A stretch of DNA of 64,000 nucleotides from Agapanthus africanus. Lineage: Eukaryota > Streptophyta > Magnoliopsida > Asparagales > Amaryllidaceae. A program made the translations under genes and the position numbers. Under the pieces are notes generated by a model, which saw nothing but the letters and a program-made list of their open reading frames with translations, searched no databases and was not told the DNA's origin. The stretch lies in assembly GCA_030015575.1 (NCBI GenBank), contig JASDDO010000026.1:74672530-74736529 (forward strand), in the 5' to 3' direction. Of the stretch, positions 35,899 to 47,488 are shown in pieces (positions within the stretch are counted from its first letter, which is position 1; the number at the start of each line of letters is the position of its first letter).

Positions 35899-35899
35899 C

Positions 35900-38111
35900 A
35901 GTAGGGTTACTAGGCACGGTCACAAGGGTCTGCAAGGCATCAACCATGCCCGATTCAAAAATTAGACGTGCCGAACAACCCTAACCAAGATCGTATACTA
36001 GAGATTATGCGAAAACTGTAAGCAAGTAAACAATTTTACTTCTAAGAGTTTGGGATTACAACCTTTGTAGATCCGGTCCTTCACTTCTAAAGCTCCATGT
36101 TGACGTCCTTTCGCTGCGATCATCAAGATCCCGGACTCTTGTGACGGTTTCCTCGGAGAAATGAACGGGCTAGCTCGTTGACTTCGAGGCCGAAGATGAT
36201 CTACGTCGAGGAGACTCAAACTCAAGCTCCATCTTCACTAGGTCATGAACTTTGTAAAGAGAACACCCTAAACTAATTGGCAAGTGGTAGAGGATGATGA
36301 AATAGGAAGTGGGTTCACTTTGGATTTGGATTTCTCACTCTATTTCTTCACTTGAAAAATTCTAGTAAGCTTTTCTTCTTCTTGAAAAAGAAGAAGAAGA
36401 AAGAAAAGAATAAGAATAATGAATTATTTTAAAAAGAATAATCAAGTGAAGTCTATCATAATGCAACCATGGGTGAGTTAACCTTTGTAGAGACTAAACC
36501 ATAGTTTGAGTTAATGGTTTGGTTAATAAAAATCTTATGCAAAACAAAATGAGTGGACTTTGTCAAAGATACTTAAAAGCTTCATGAAGCTTTAAGCCAA
36601 GACAAAGAAAACCACCATTTTGTTTTACCAAAATAAATAAAAACCCAAACCATTATCTTAAATATGGTGTAATTCATACACACACCCAAGTTTGCATGTA
36701 TCATCAATCATGATACAAACTAGTGCACAAACATATATCACATATACAACCTGTGCACATAAAGTGAGAAAGTTAATCTTAAGTGTACAAATACTAGTTA
36801 ATGTAAAATAATATATCAAATATATAATTATACATTAAATCATTAAATCAACACTTGATTTAATGATCCGGTCATATCGCATATAACCGACTAATATCTA
36901 GTGTATCAATATATCGAATCAACACTTGATTCGGTAACCCGGCTATATCTCATATAACCGACTGATGATACAAATCGTGAGAATAGAATACAGTATCACA
37001 TACTGGTATTATTCTCGGTCCTGCACATATCTCATATGCGCTCCTATTTCGTTTCGCTTGAGCTAAGAAACCTTTGTGTAGGACTCTAAAGACTCGTCAA
37101 TACGCCGGCAGCAGGTGGTGATCATATCAATCACCCACAAGCCGCAAGAGGTCTGCTAAACGTAACGGCCACCCGGGTATTGAGCGATCAGAAGATCAAC
37201 CAGCAAGCCTGCTCACACTCCTGCGAATCCAACCAGTAACACTTGCCGCATGGTCCGGTCCTGTTCGTCTGATATGTCGCATATCTCACCCAGGGGTGGT
37301 AAACGTCAGACACCAGTAGCTTGATAAGTCATGCCGAAGTAAGGTCTATAACAAGCGTGAAACTACTGATAACACTTACCAGTAAATCACTACAACCCTG
37401 GCCAGGGATTTCCAGTTATGGCCAGTCGAGCATAGCGCAACATCAACCCCCAATACCGGGAGAGACGAATCCCCACCTATCGCTCATTGCCTCCATGTGA
37501 ATCGGGACTGTACCCAAAAACCACCTGTTTGCACGACTCAGTAGAGCCGTGGTAGGGTGGAAATCAAAGCATAGTGGGAGACACACAAGACTTTATGACG
37601 ATCTCGGGTCAACAGACTAAGCTGTACCAGTGTCACCAGAGAACTGCCATCTGACGTGAGGTATAATACCATCTGGGAGTTCTCGGCGAGTTCGTTCAGT
37701 GTACCCAGTCTCCACTGAGCACCCGCATACCATCTCTGATGTCAAACACCAATGGATATGGGATCATCTATCGCCCATCACATGGGTCGAGAAGATATAC
37801 GCTAGTCTACTTTGGAATATCGATGCCCCGTCTCGATATTCCCACGACTAAGAACATTGAAGAATGTACTCTTGGACTACCCAGGCCCCACTAGTATGAT
37901 CTGCATCACAGTCCTGGAAGTCGAGCACACATCCTAAGGTCTTTATCAACATGTAACAGAGAGACAATAAGTGTACATGTTAAGATAAAGAGCAACCAGA
38001 TAGCGTACTATCATGTCGAGCAAGAAAGTCCTACCTATATATGTCCCAGCATCTACTACAATATACATCTTATGTACAGTAGTGGCCTCTAGGGCATACA
38101 TATAACTAACA
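35900..38111 (-). repeat. C 5' LTR (right, 2212 bp)
   Basis: The uninterrupted LTR copy. Left edge beside the primer site, right edge ATATAACTAACA followed by TCGGT. Same length to the base as the left copy after removing K. It shows the empty K target (CTCGGGTCAACAG near 37604-37616). Confidence 0.9.
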
Positions 38112-38478
38112 TCGGTCAGTAGTTAGTTTTAGGACATTTCGGTCCGTTGCTAGTTTAGGGACGTTTCGGTCCGTAGTAACTTTGAGGCGAAGTTCCGCCG
38201 GATGCTCTATGAACAAGTAGGTTTCTCCTTGATAGACCTTGTCACATAATCCAAGGATTTTGGCATTGCTCCTACCCCCAGCTTCTCTACGTTATCTCCT
38301 AACGCCGAGTGAGCTTCTTTGTTACTTAAAGACAAATGAGAGATCATGTGACAACTCGCCACATAATCTTCGGGTTCTTCTGACAAGTCGTCTCCCTCAT
38401 CATTGTCGTTATCTCCATTTTCAAGGATGTGATTGAGAAACTCTTGAAGCGTGACTGGGGTTCGCGCCTTCTGGTTGT
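38112..38478 (-). pseudogene. gag: A integrase tail and gag end, second copy (left of O)
   Basis: Starts with the copia target repeat TCGGT and then parallels 28003-28373: 27 bp-type repeats, integrase tail, and the gag C-terminal region with DYVASCHMIS. It stops at GTTGT (38474-38478), the target duplicated by O; the sequence resumes at 61677. Confidence 0.85.
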
Positions 38479-38692
38479 TGTTCCCCTCCGAAAGACGGCC
38501 TGCAACGTTAGGACGTCACGTGCCTGAGGTTCGGGGCAGATGCTATTTGGTTTTTATCCGTCCACCTCTTCGAAGATGCCAAGTTGATTTATGGCACCGT
38601 GTATCGAAGGTTTAGACGGATGCGGCCGATGTAGCAGACTTTGTCAGATTCCCCCTCGCTTGAGGGGTTTTTGATTGTGGGGACGCTCTTCC

Positions 38693-38739
38693 CTGCAGGC
38701 GCAAGCCCCTGCAGTTAATTACGCTACCGCTTTGCGGTA
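38693..38739 (-). other. Two-hairpin U5 block of O
   Basis: On the + strand: CTGCAGG (38693-38699) pairs with CCTGCAG (38708-38714), then GTTAATTA, then TACCGC (38725-38730) pairs with GCGGTA (38734-38739). The same layout is found in the S1, A and T1 LTRs. Confidence 0.7.
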
Positions 38740-39222
38740 ACAACTTTCTCCTTCTCCAGAATTTCACTTCGTGTCGTGTGTGTTTGTTTTGTTTGTGGCT
38801 GCCCGTGGATTGTATACGGAGACTGAGTAATGCCGTCGCCCGTAGGGCGTGGATTAGTCCAAATCCGTATTTACTTAGATTTGGGTTTGGTGTTTTTAGT
38901 TTAAGGATGCATTAGTCGCGTTGCGACTAAGATCAACTTAAACATTCGTCAAGGATACGTTAGTCTTGCTTTGGACTAAGATCAACCTGACGTGGTGATT
39001 CATTTAATTTATGGCCATCGGGACTCATCACCTCTCTAACATCGTTGAAGGATTACAACGATAGGTGTCAGAGGAGCTCAGAGATGTACCCTTGAACCAA
39101 AGCTGATTGAGGGTTTTATAGTCCATTTAAGTGCTTAAGGATACGTTAGCCGTATTTGGGGCTAAGATCAACTTAAACGGGATCGTTTAGATCCGGCAAA
39201 AGAGCAATTGGCTCTATTGTTC

Positions 39223-39575
39223 CAGTTTAGGGACGTAGTGGTCCCTTATTAGTTTAGGGACGTCTCGGTCCGATACCAGTTTAAGGACGTAGTGGTCCAT
39301 TATTAGTTTAGGGACGTTTCGGTCCGATGCCAGTTTAGGGACGTAGTGGTCCATTATTAGTTTAAGGACATTTCGGTCCATCGCCAGTTTAGGGACGTGG
39401 TGGTCCGTCATTAGTTTAGGGACATTTCGGTCCGATATTAGTTTAGGGACGTCTCGGTCCGATATTAGTTTAGGGACGTTTCGGTCCGATATTAGTTTAG
39501 GGACGTTTCGGTCCGACATTAGTTTAAGGACGTTTCGGTCCGATGTTAGTTTAAGGACGTTTCGGTCCGATATTA
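39223..39575 (-). repeat. 27 bp tandem array in O 3' LTR
   Basis: About 13 units of AGTTTAGGGACGTTTCGGTC plus CGATATT. The unit is nine codons long, so an open frame runs through on the - strand (DRNVPKLIS repeats). It has no support as a gene. Confidence 0.85.
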
Positions 39576-39739
39576 GATGAGTGGTCGTTGGGACCCGTCA
39601 CCTCTTTGACGTCGTTGAGGAATTACAACGACAAATGTCAAAGGAGTTCGGAGATGTACCCTCGAACCGGTCGTGAATTGGTTTATGAGAGGCATTTAAT
39701 TTAAGGACTTACAGCCAGGATTGGGTTAAGTCCAATTTT

Positions 39740-40430
39740 TTTATTTTAGGCTCTGCCCGATTAAAAGAATCAATCTAAACAGGGCTCTGTCCCTTTATTA
39801 TTTTGCAATCTGATTTGGGCCAGGCCCTTTTAAATAATGAGTTACAGAAACTCAAGAATTTTCCAAACAGGGCTTTGCCCTCTTATTAATTTGATTTGGG
39901 CCAGGCCCTTTTAAATAATGAGTTGCAGAAACTCAGGAATTTTCCATACAGGGCTTTGCCCTTTTATTATTTTGCAATTTGATTTGGGCCAGGCCCTCAA
40001 GAATTTTCCAAATAGGGCTCTACCCTTTTATTATTTTTGTAACTTGGGCCAGGCCCTCAAGAATTTCCAAACAGGGCTCTGCCCTTTTGTGATTTGATTT
40101 CGGCCAGGCCCTTTTAAGTAATGAGTTGCAGGAACTCAAGAATTTTCAGATTGAAGAACAAAAGTGCATGGCACTTTTGATCTAAATTTAGATCAAAAGA
40201 AAACAAGTTTTTCTTCTTGTTTTCTTTTCACAGAACCAAGGGTTCATATCAAGTGCAAGGCACTATTTATATTTTTTTTATTATTCCCTTTTTTAATCTT
40301 CTGTTCTTCAGAAATTTTACCTTTCTTTTCCTTTCTTCTTGATTAATCTTCAAGAGTTCTTTCTTTTTTTCAGAAGTTGATCCTTCTCTTGATGATTCTA
40401 CCTTTTTTTATTTGAATGAGGTCTGGGCTC
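39740..40430 (-). repeat. Inverted-repeat word array in O 3' LTR
   Basis: Repeated CAGGGCTTTGCCCTTTTATT, TTGGGCCAGGCCC and GAGTTGCAGAAACTC words, all short inverted repeats, followed by AAGTGCATGGCACTTTTGAT and GATCTAAATTTAGATC near 40165-40196. No gene. Confidence 0.75.
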
Positions 40431-40440
40431 TTATTTATAG
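40431..40440 (-). promoter_or_regulatory. TATA box of O 3' LTR
   Basis: The - strand reads CTATAAATAA, about 430 bases into the LTR in sense orientation. The partner copy is at 61188-61197. Confidence 0.6.
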
Positions 40441-40866
40441 TGCTCACAAATTTGTTAAATTTGTTACCAAGATCTTTCCTGAATTATTTTGGGAATTTTC
40501 CCACCATTGGATCTCTGATCCAAGGGTCCCTGTTTTACAGAAGAACAGAAAAGATTTACTTAAATTTTCATTCAGTTGCTGCGCAACTCACCAGCGCGTG
40601 ACACGTGTCGCGCATCCGTGCGCTTGCGCAGTTGCGATTGCGCAACTGCGCAGACACGTGTCGCGCTGCCATGCATTTGCGCAGTTAAGTCTTAATTATG
40701 TTTTCTGAAGAGCCTTGCTCTGATGGGACGCACTGTCTCGGGCGTTACGCCGCCGAATCAGCTTCTGCCATGTGGCAAATTGCGCGCTGCGCACGGGGAC
40801 TGAAGCGTTGCTTCGAATTTTGAATTTTCAAAATTAAGTAGAGCCTTGCTCTGATTGGGGGAAACA

Positions 40867-41801
40867 GATGCCCCCCCACCGTTGCGCTCAGGTGGCGCGC
40901 GCGTGAGTGCAGCGGTGGCAAGATCCTGACCGTCGGATCTAAGGGTCAAGTGAACAGGCGCAGGCGCCTATAAATAGGACCCTTGGTCCTTGGTAATTTT
41001 TTACCATTCTCAAGAAATTGAATTTCAGAGCCTTGCTCTTACTTGAGAACTTCCAGAGCCTTGCTCTTGTGATTTCCTTAAGAACTTCCAAGTTCTAACT
41101 TCAGAACCATTATAGGTAAAATTAAATTAATTTAATTTAAATTAAACTTAATTAACAGAGCCTTGCTCTTATAGATCTTTGATTTAAAGGAAACCCCTTT
41201 GGGGTTTCTTCAACAGAGCCTTGCTCTTATAGATCTTTGATCTAAAGGAAACCCCTTTGGGGTTTTTATTCACAGAGCCTTGCTCTCAAAAATTTGCAGA
41301 GACTCTGTTCTTAGGTTTTAACCCATGAACAGAGCCCTGCTTCATAAATCAACTAGAAAACTTTTTTTTAAAAGTTTCCATGGATCTTTAAGATCCCAAA
41401 ATTTTAATTCTTAGGAGTTATAAATTTTTATTACTACTGCAGAGCTAGGTTCTTTTTTAAGAAGTTTTATTCCTTTGAAACAGGAGTTTGACAAATGTCA
41501 CTCTGTGGCAGAGCTTTGCTCTGAAAAGAGGAGATCTTCTCCTTGTCTCTAGGGGTCCCCCCCAATGAGGATATTCTCTTGGGGGTCTTTTTTATTGACT
41601 GATAGTCTCATCCAATGGTGGGATTGTCTTATCAAATGATGCGCCGTCATCTTGATTTTGTGGGTCCCCCTTTGGTCCCCTACCCGCTGCATCACAGTGT
41701 GGAGCAAGATTTTTATTTATTATTATTTTTTTTATCATTATTTTTTTTTAAGGTTTAAGCGTCAGGCCACTAATGATATATATATATTTTATGCAGGAAA
41801 G
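40867..41801 (+). promoter_or_regulatory. Upstream region of the antisense gene in O, with TATA box
   Basis: Directly inside the 3' LTR. The + strand has a GC-rich stretch, then CTATAAATAG (40968-40977), then a leader made of AGAGCCTTGCTCTTA words (from about 41030) and AAACCCCTTTGGGGTTT (about 41190 and 41250). The last bases before the ATG (TATATATATTTTATGCAG) look like an intron acceptor. CCCCCCC at about 40870-40877 may be the complement of the element's purine tract. Promoter use is inferred from motif and position. Confidence 0.55.
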
Positions 41802-44800
41802 ATGTCTGACGACTTGTCTTTTCCCTTCGTTCGCTCAGAAGGAGGGTTCCCACATGCACCAGTGGACCGGGTAGTGTTCGCCTTGATTAAAGATCACGAT
41901 CCTGAGTGCAAGAGACTTCACCTATGGGGAAGGTGGTACAGCCAGATTATCCAAGGCCGCCGCAGTTTTAGTTCCGCCTCGCCTTCCGAACCCATAGTTA
42001 CGATCCCCTATGCGGACAAACCCCCGGTGGAGTATGCCGTGGAGGTAAAAAATTGGAATTCAGACGACCTTCTCCAGCCTGCAATCGGCGCTATTCCGGT
42101 GCAGCCACCGCCGGCCATAGATATCTTGGGAAGGCGAATCTGTCAGGGTGAAGCACGCCCTTGGGGACATGCTTACAACATTGGATTGAATCCGCGACCG
42201 CTTGCTGGATACCTGCCATGGGCCCGGTACATTTTAGCGGCGAAAAGAGCTCACCTGACGAAGATAGGTTTATACTCCGCCGTCTACGTCTCGCTTTTCG
42301 AGTATCCTACTCCTCCAACGTGGTGGACAAAGGCCTTCATCGAACAATGGAATATCCCCACGCATACTTTTCTGACAGCGGATAGGGAAGTTTCAATTTC
42401 TCTAGAGGAATTCGTTGAGCTTTCAGGTTTACCGGCGAGGGGGGAGCACTACGAAGAGCTGCTTCCTCCTGATGAGTACGTCTTTGCCACCAAGCAGGTG
42501 GTATTCGACTTGACTCCGGAAAATGCCATCCAGCATCAGCATCCGGGCCTGGTGAAGGTGTTGGAGATTTACGAGGAGCTTCATTTGGAATTGGGCGACC
42601 GAGGAGTTAGTTTTGCGGACTTCATTGCTCGTTTTATTCGCCCGAAATTTTTATCAGAGCAAGGTGAGAAGTTCGCCCAACTTGCTATCCCTTTGGTTTC
42701 GGCCCGGACCGCCGACCTTCATCGGAAACTGATCAGCAGGGTTTTTAAGTCCCCGGCACTGCTAGCGTCCCTTTCTCAGAGATCGCCGTTCCTGGCATGG
42801 ATGAGGAGACCTTTTTCATAGGGTTCTTGGGTCTGTGGCTATGCAGCTTTGCGCTTCCCATGCACCCCCGCCTTATGCGGTCCTCTGTCTTTTACCCGGC
42901 GCATCGAATGGTGGCCGGTCTGCAGTTATCAGTGGGGATCGCCGGGTTGGCTTACCTCTACAATGGACTTAGCGTAGCGGCGGACGCTAATGAGCCTGGG
43001 GTACAGCCTGCTAACTTCCCGATGCACTACTTCACTTCTTGGATGGAGCTGCATGTCCGAGGAGTGTTTGGTGCCCATAAAACTCCCTCGTTCTTTGAGA
43101 AATTTAAACTTCCAAGAATCATGCGATTGGTCGGGGCTTCAATCGTGTTTGCACCTCCGCGGGAGTCTAGGGGACTGCTTCTGCGTTCGCATCTAGTCGG
43201 GGCGAAGACCTCTTTCGTGGATAAGGTCATCACCATGGGTTCCGAGACCATTAAGTCGGTGGTGTCGCTGCGTGATGACTTTAAGGGCGGTGTCTCCGTG
43301 TTGAAGGCTCGGGAAATCCTCCACCTTTATTCCATTCGGCCGGGCTACTTGGTATTTAGGCAGAATGAAACGGCCCTCTTCATGAGGTATAACCCGCATC
43401 GATTTGCCCGGCAATCGAGTTATAACCAAGGGATCCCGTTGGAAGCCTTCTTGGGAACACCTGCAGTCGGTCCAGAGGGGGTACGGAATGCGATGCATCA
43501 CTTCATCCGGCTCAACACGGGCTCCTACTTTTTTATCAGTGAGCCCAGCTGTACCCCCAAGATACTCAATTCGTATGTGGCTTGGTACGCGCACGCGATG
43601 GGCCCAATCATCTTGATGGAGAAACGCCTACTGGTCGATCGTAGGGCTGCGCCTCCCGGCGGCGATCGCAAGGCTCCATTGCAGCCCAGGGTTCAGGTTA
43701 TCCTTCCGACGAAAGAGGCCGGATCTGATCGACCACGCGTGTTGGCCTCTCCGCGTGGACTGCCACTGCCTACTACGGTGGACGCCCCAACGGCGCCCCG
43801 CGCTCCGACAAAAACGGTTAAAGCGGCATCGCCGGAGTCGGGTGCAGGAGCGGACATCGGGACTCGCCGCCCGAAAGTGACTGCCAAAACTGGCAAGCGC
43901 AAAGCTGCTCCCAGTGGGTCCAAGGCTGGCGGGCAGAAGAAGAAGAAGTCCACTTTATCCCTCGACGCGATTCTTAACTTAGAGCCCGCGGCTCATCCTG
44001 CCGAGACTATATGCGAGTACGGCAGCAATGAGGGTATCGTGGTGGACCCTGAGGACACCAATCTAGCCGCCGCCATTGCAGCTTCGGAGCGATCGGCGAG
44101 GCTCGAAGCAATGTTAAGCAGACTCGCTGAGTCAGGTAATCATCAGCCTCCTTATTTGTCATTTTATCCCACTTTTTATTATTATCTTTAGCTAATATTT
44201 GCCTCATCTTCAACAGGTGTTTCTACTGAAGAGGCCATTGCTGCCTCTCTGAAGACCTTCCAGGAGGAGGAGAAGAAGCGTACCCTAGCAAGCGTCGGTA
44301 TGTTTTATCCCTTTCTATTTTATACGGAAAGTTCGTTATCTTTTTATGATAGTCGACCTGACCTTCTCTTGTTTCTTTACAGGGGTTGTATTAATCGGCG
44401 CAAGGACCCTTCCCAAGCCCGTCATCGAAGTCCCAGCTCCGTCGAAGCTGCCGCAAGAGCCTCGGCTTGATGCAACAACGAGGGATGCTCTGAAAAATCT
44501 GGAGGCATCCCTCTACACGGATGAGGAGGCTTCGCTCAAGGAAGCCCTGATGGCATCTGTCTCATCGGCTCGAGAGGAGCGGAAGCGGTCCAGACGCGAA
44601 GCTAAGGTGCGCAGAGCTGCTCTGGCCGCAGGAGCGGGCCCTAGCACTGTTCCTCACGCTAGTACTCCTTCTGAAGAGCCCCTGTGGCCCTGTCTACTGC
44701 TCGTCGGCAAGTTGCGCGCGCGGTTCGGAGTGCCAATGATAAATCCGCTTCAGGTAGTACTCCTTTCAGAGCCTTGTTGTATGACTTGTAAAACTATTGG

Positions 44801-46627
44801 CTTATACATATCTCATCTTGCAGGGTCAAGTCTAACTGAGGGGGAGGCGGAGACGACCGTCGAACCCAAGGGAGCGGAGGAAGCGGTACTCGCCGAACCC
44901 GAACCGACAGTGGACAACTTTGTCGAGGTCATGGGGCCTGGAGCCGAGATTGAGGAACCTACCGCGGAGAAGGTCATTGATGCCGCACCCGAAGTGGCGG
45001 CAGATGAGATGATTGTCTCAACCGAGCCGAAGGCGGTAGAGGGCGAGGTACTTGAGGCTGGGGACCTCGTGGTGCCGATGGACGGGGCAGCTGTAATCGC
45101 TGATCCTGAGGGTGCAGCAGGTGAGGCGGCCATGATTCCTGAAGACGAGCTAGGCGCTCCTTCTCAGGAATCTGGCAATGTTCCTATCTTGGCCCTCCCT
45201 GTCTATGGTTCCCCGCCGCCTGTAGAGCTTGAGAGCATAACAACGGTTCCCCTTGAGTCGGGTGATGAAGCTACAGGCGGTGGTCTTCCGTCAGTGGAGG
45301 AAGGGACTGCCTCAGTTTCTGCTGGCAGCTCGTCAGGTAAACTTTTGAGTCACCAGCGTTTCCCTTTTTTTTGTATATATCTTGTGATCTCTTCTAACAA
45401 GCTTGTTCTTGCAGGTGCGGCCAGTATCGATGCTCCATTGCTCGAGGGGGCACCGTCAACTACTGCTTTGGCAGTAGTCACCTCCCCGTCTTCCCTTGTA
45501 CCGTCACGGATGTTGGAAGGTATGGATTCACGACTCATGCATTAATCTTTCAAAAATGCGGCTTTTGTACTAACGTTACACCATTGTGCCTTTGCAGGAG
45601 TGCTTTTTGATCATTTATATCAAGTGTTGCTCCCACACTTCTCTTTCCCATCCGAACTCGCTTCTCCTTCTAGTGGCGCCGGTGAGTATACTTTCACCAT
45701 AATATCTTTATTTACCCCCTTTTTCCTAACAATGGGATAATTCTTGACTTTTCCTTTTCTTTGTTGCAGTGCCACAAATCGAAGGAGGGGATGCAAGACC
45801 TGCCGCGCTATCGGCCCTTCCGGCTTTGCCGTCCGCTACACCTGGTATAGTAGATTTCCTCTTTGGTAACCCTTCAACATCTTTTGAACCATCGTTTAAC
45901 CCTGTTTTGTTTTGCAGCTATTATTCCGGCTCCAGTCCCTTTCGAGGCTCGCGTCTTTTCACCGGCAGGCCCCTTTTTGAGACGTCCGTCTTCAAAGGGT
46001 GCTGTGATGAGTCTAGGCATGCTGAGCGGGTATATCGAAGAGCTCAGCATGGACGCTCTTCCTTCTGCTGCAGATTTCGCTGTGGATGTTAACCCCATGT
46101 TAGCGGCGCTCGTAACTTTTCACGACGAAGGCGTCGTTGAATCTTGGGTTAACCACTGCAGGGAGATCGAGGCCTGTCTGTACCGGCTGGAGTTGACGCG
46201 CCCTTCTCCTGAAGTTTTAGCTCTGAGCACCCAACGCACAACTTGGCTCGAGCAAAGCACTTCGCACTCCCGCCACTTGGAGCAAGAAGCAGCTCAAAGA
46301 CTAAGGGAATGCCAAAAGACCTCAAACGAAATGGCCCATCTGCGCGCTGAGGTTGAGGCAAATGCTGCCCAAGTGAAGACTATCTTTGAGGGTCTCTTGG
46401 AGCGCATCTCCCATGGGCTAAACTTAAAGAAGAAGCTTGACGTGGCTGAGCGTAACATCCCAAGTCGGGAGGCTGATTATCAAGTCGCGAAGGAGCAGCT
46501 TGCATTGGTCTTGCGGCAACGAGCCCAAGTGAAGGCAGAGTTGACGGCGGTAGCCGAGCAGGAGAAGGCGTGGAAGGAGATATGCGAGCGATTGCTACAT
46601 CTGTGCAAGACGCTCCCTTCCCAATAG
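41802..46627 (+). CDS. Antisense spliced gene of O: plant mobile domain (PMD)-like protein
   Basis: On the strand opposite to gag-pol, between integrase and the 3' LTR. The first 2.3 kb encodes a PMD-type domain: GLYSAVYVSLFEYPTPP, WNIPTHTFLT, SISLEEFVELSGLPARGE, then FFIGFLGLWLCSFALP and VAGLQLSVGIAGLAYLYNGL. A basic linker (KRKAAPSGSKAGGQKKKK) follows. Seven introns with GT..AG ends are visible at 44136-44216, 44298-44382, 44754-44823, 45337-45414, 45520-45597, 45682-45769 and 45845-45917. The middle is Glu/Ala-rich, and the last exon forms a coiled coil (EQEAAQRLRECQKTSNEMAH). AATAAA-type signals follow at 46725. PMD domains occur in plant nuclear proteins such as MAIN/MAIL1 and in transposons; the role here is unknown. 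About two breaks by eye. Confidence 0.75.
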
Positions 46628-46905
46628 CTGCCCTTGTATCAATATACTTGTAATTTTCTTTTTTGAATAAGATGTATACATTCTTTATTCTTTTATACGA
46701 TTCGCCATGTACTTGATTGAATTAATAAATAAAGATACACATTTTTTTTTGCAATGTCTTGTATCATTTCTTTGCTTTCTCCCTTCTCTTATTATCAGCA
46801 TGCTGTTTTGATAAACATGATTGACAGGTAACAGAGTAAGCATTTTGGTTTCTTCAAGATATAACGATGGCTTATGTCGCAGGTTCGGATCTGCTGCCTA
46901 AGACT
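46628..46905 (-). other. Spacer after the antisense gene
   Basis: AT-rich; contains likely poly(A) signals for the + strand gene (TTAATAAATAAAG near 46723). No gene or repeat seen. Confidence 0.4.
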
Positions 46906-47060
46906 TTTCAACTCTATGAGCCGTGAGGGTCTCATAGAGATTTTTCTCCCTACGGATCGAGAGGATCTCGTAAGTGGATTTTCTCCTTAGGAATCGTGAG
47001 GATTCCTAAATGTGGTTTTCTCTCATAAGTCGAAAGGATCTTATGAGAGAATTTCTCCCT
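46906..47060 (-). repeat. Hairpin words with TCG-AGG loops, O 3' region (block 1)
   Basis: CTCTATGAG (46912-46920) with CTCATAGAG (46931-46939); TTAGGAATC (46987-46995) with GATTCCTAA (47001-47009); TCTCATAAG (47021-47029) with CTTATGAGA (47040-47048). The stems are perfect and different; the loops keep the CGTGAGG or CGAAAGG form. Confidence 0.8.
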
Positions 47061-47440
47061 CTTACGAGTCGAGAGGGCTCGTAAGCGGTTGTTTCCCTCT
47101 TTGTCGAGAATCGACTTCAGAGAGTGAGACCCGTGGATAGTATGCAAGAGACCATTTAGGATTGACTTGCAGGATCCCATTGCCCTTCTTACGAGTCGAG
47201 AGGGCTCGTAAGCGGTTGTTTCCCTCTTTGTCGAGAATCGACTTCAGAGAGTGAGACCCGTGAATAGTATGCAAGAGACCATTTAGGATTGACTTGCAGG
47301 GTCCCATTGCCCTTCTTACGAGTCGAGAGGGCTCGTAAGCGGTTGTTTCCCTCTTTGTCGAGAATCGACTTCAGAGAGTGAGACCCGTGAATAGTATGCA
47401 AGAGACCATTTAGGATTGACTTGCAGGGTCCCATTGTTCA
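47061..47440 (-). repeat. Three 127 bp tandem units, O 3' region
   Basis: Units start at 47061, 47188 and 47315. Each begins CTTACGAGTCGAGAGGGCTC, itself one of the hairpin words, and contains GTCGAGAATCGACTTCAGAG. Short open frames on the - strand are repeat-derived. Confidence 0.88.
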
Positions 47441-47488
47441 GGAAGCAAGTTTTTGAATCCTTACTGCCCGAGATGTGAGTCAGAGAAG

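Larger units (their letters stand above)
16447..38111 (-). mobile_element. C: Ty1/copia element, rearranged, with nested chromovirus
   Basis: Read on the - strand. The two LTRs are both 2212 bp once the nested element K and its extra target copy are removed. The flanks carry TCGGT at 16442-16446 and 38112-38116. The primer site lies at 35885-35898. Protease, integrase and RT pieces are recognisable between 30328 and 32520. Unusually, the left LTR is followed by target (element A) sequence (28003-30327) before copia coding resumes inside RNase H. The LTRs differ at about 60 sites by eye (2.7%), roughly one million years at 1.3e-8 per site per year. Broken element with many breaks. Confidence 0.8.
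38479..40866 (-). repeat. O 3' LTR (left, 2388 bp)
   Basis: Begins TGTTCCCCTCCG and ends GGGGGAAACA. It carries the conserved U5 block, the 27 bp array, the word array of GGGCTTTGCCC and GGGCCAGGCCC, a TATA box, and CACGTGT words with TTGCGCAGTTGCG repeats. It is 26 bp shorter than its partner because of one more 27 bp unit and one fewer 53 bp unit. Confidence 0.92.

Noticed and set aside
39214-39519. DRNVPKLIS-repeat protein, also at 59998-60276
   Set aside because: By-product of the 27 bp LTR array.
39223-39575. CRISPR-like array
   Set aside because: Head-to-tail 27 bp units without spacers, inside an LTR of a plant element.
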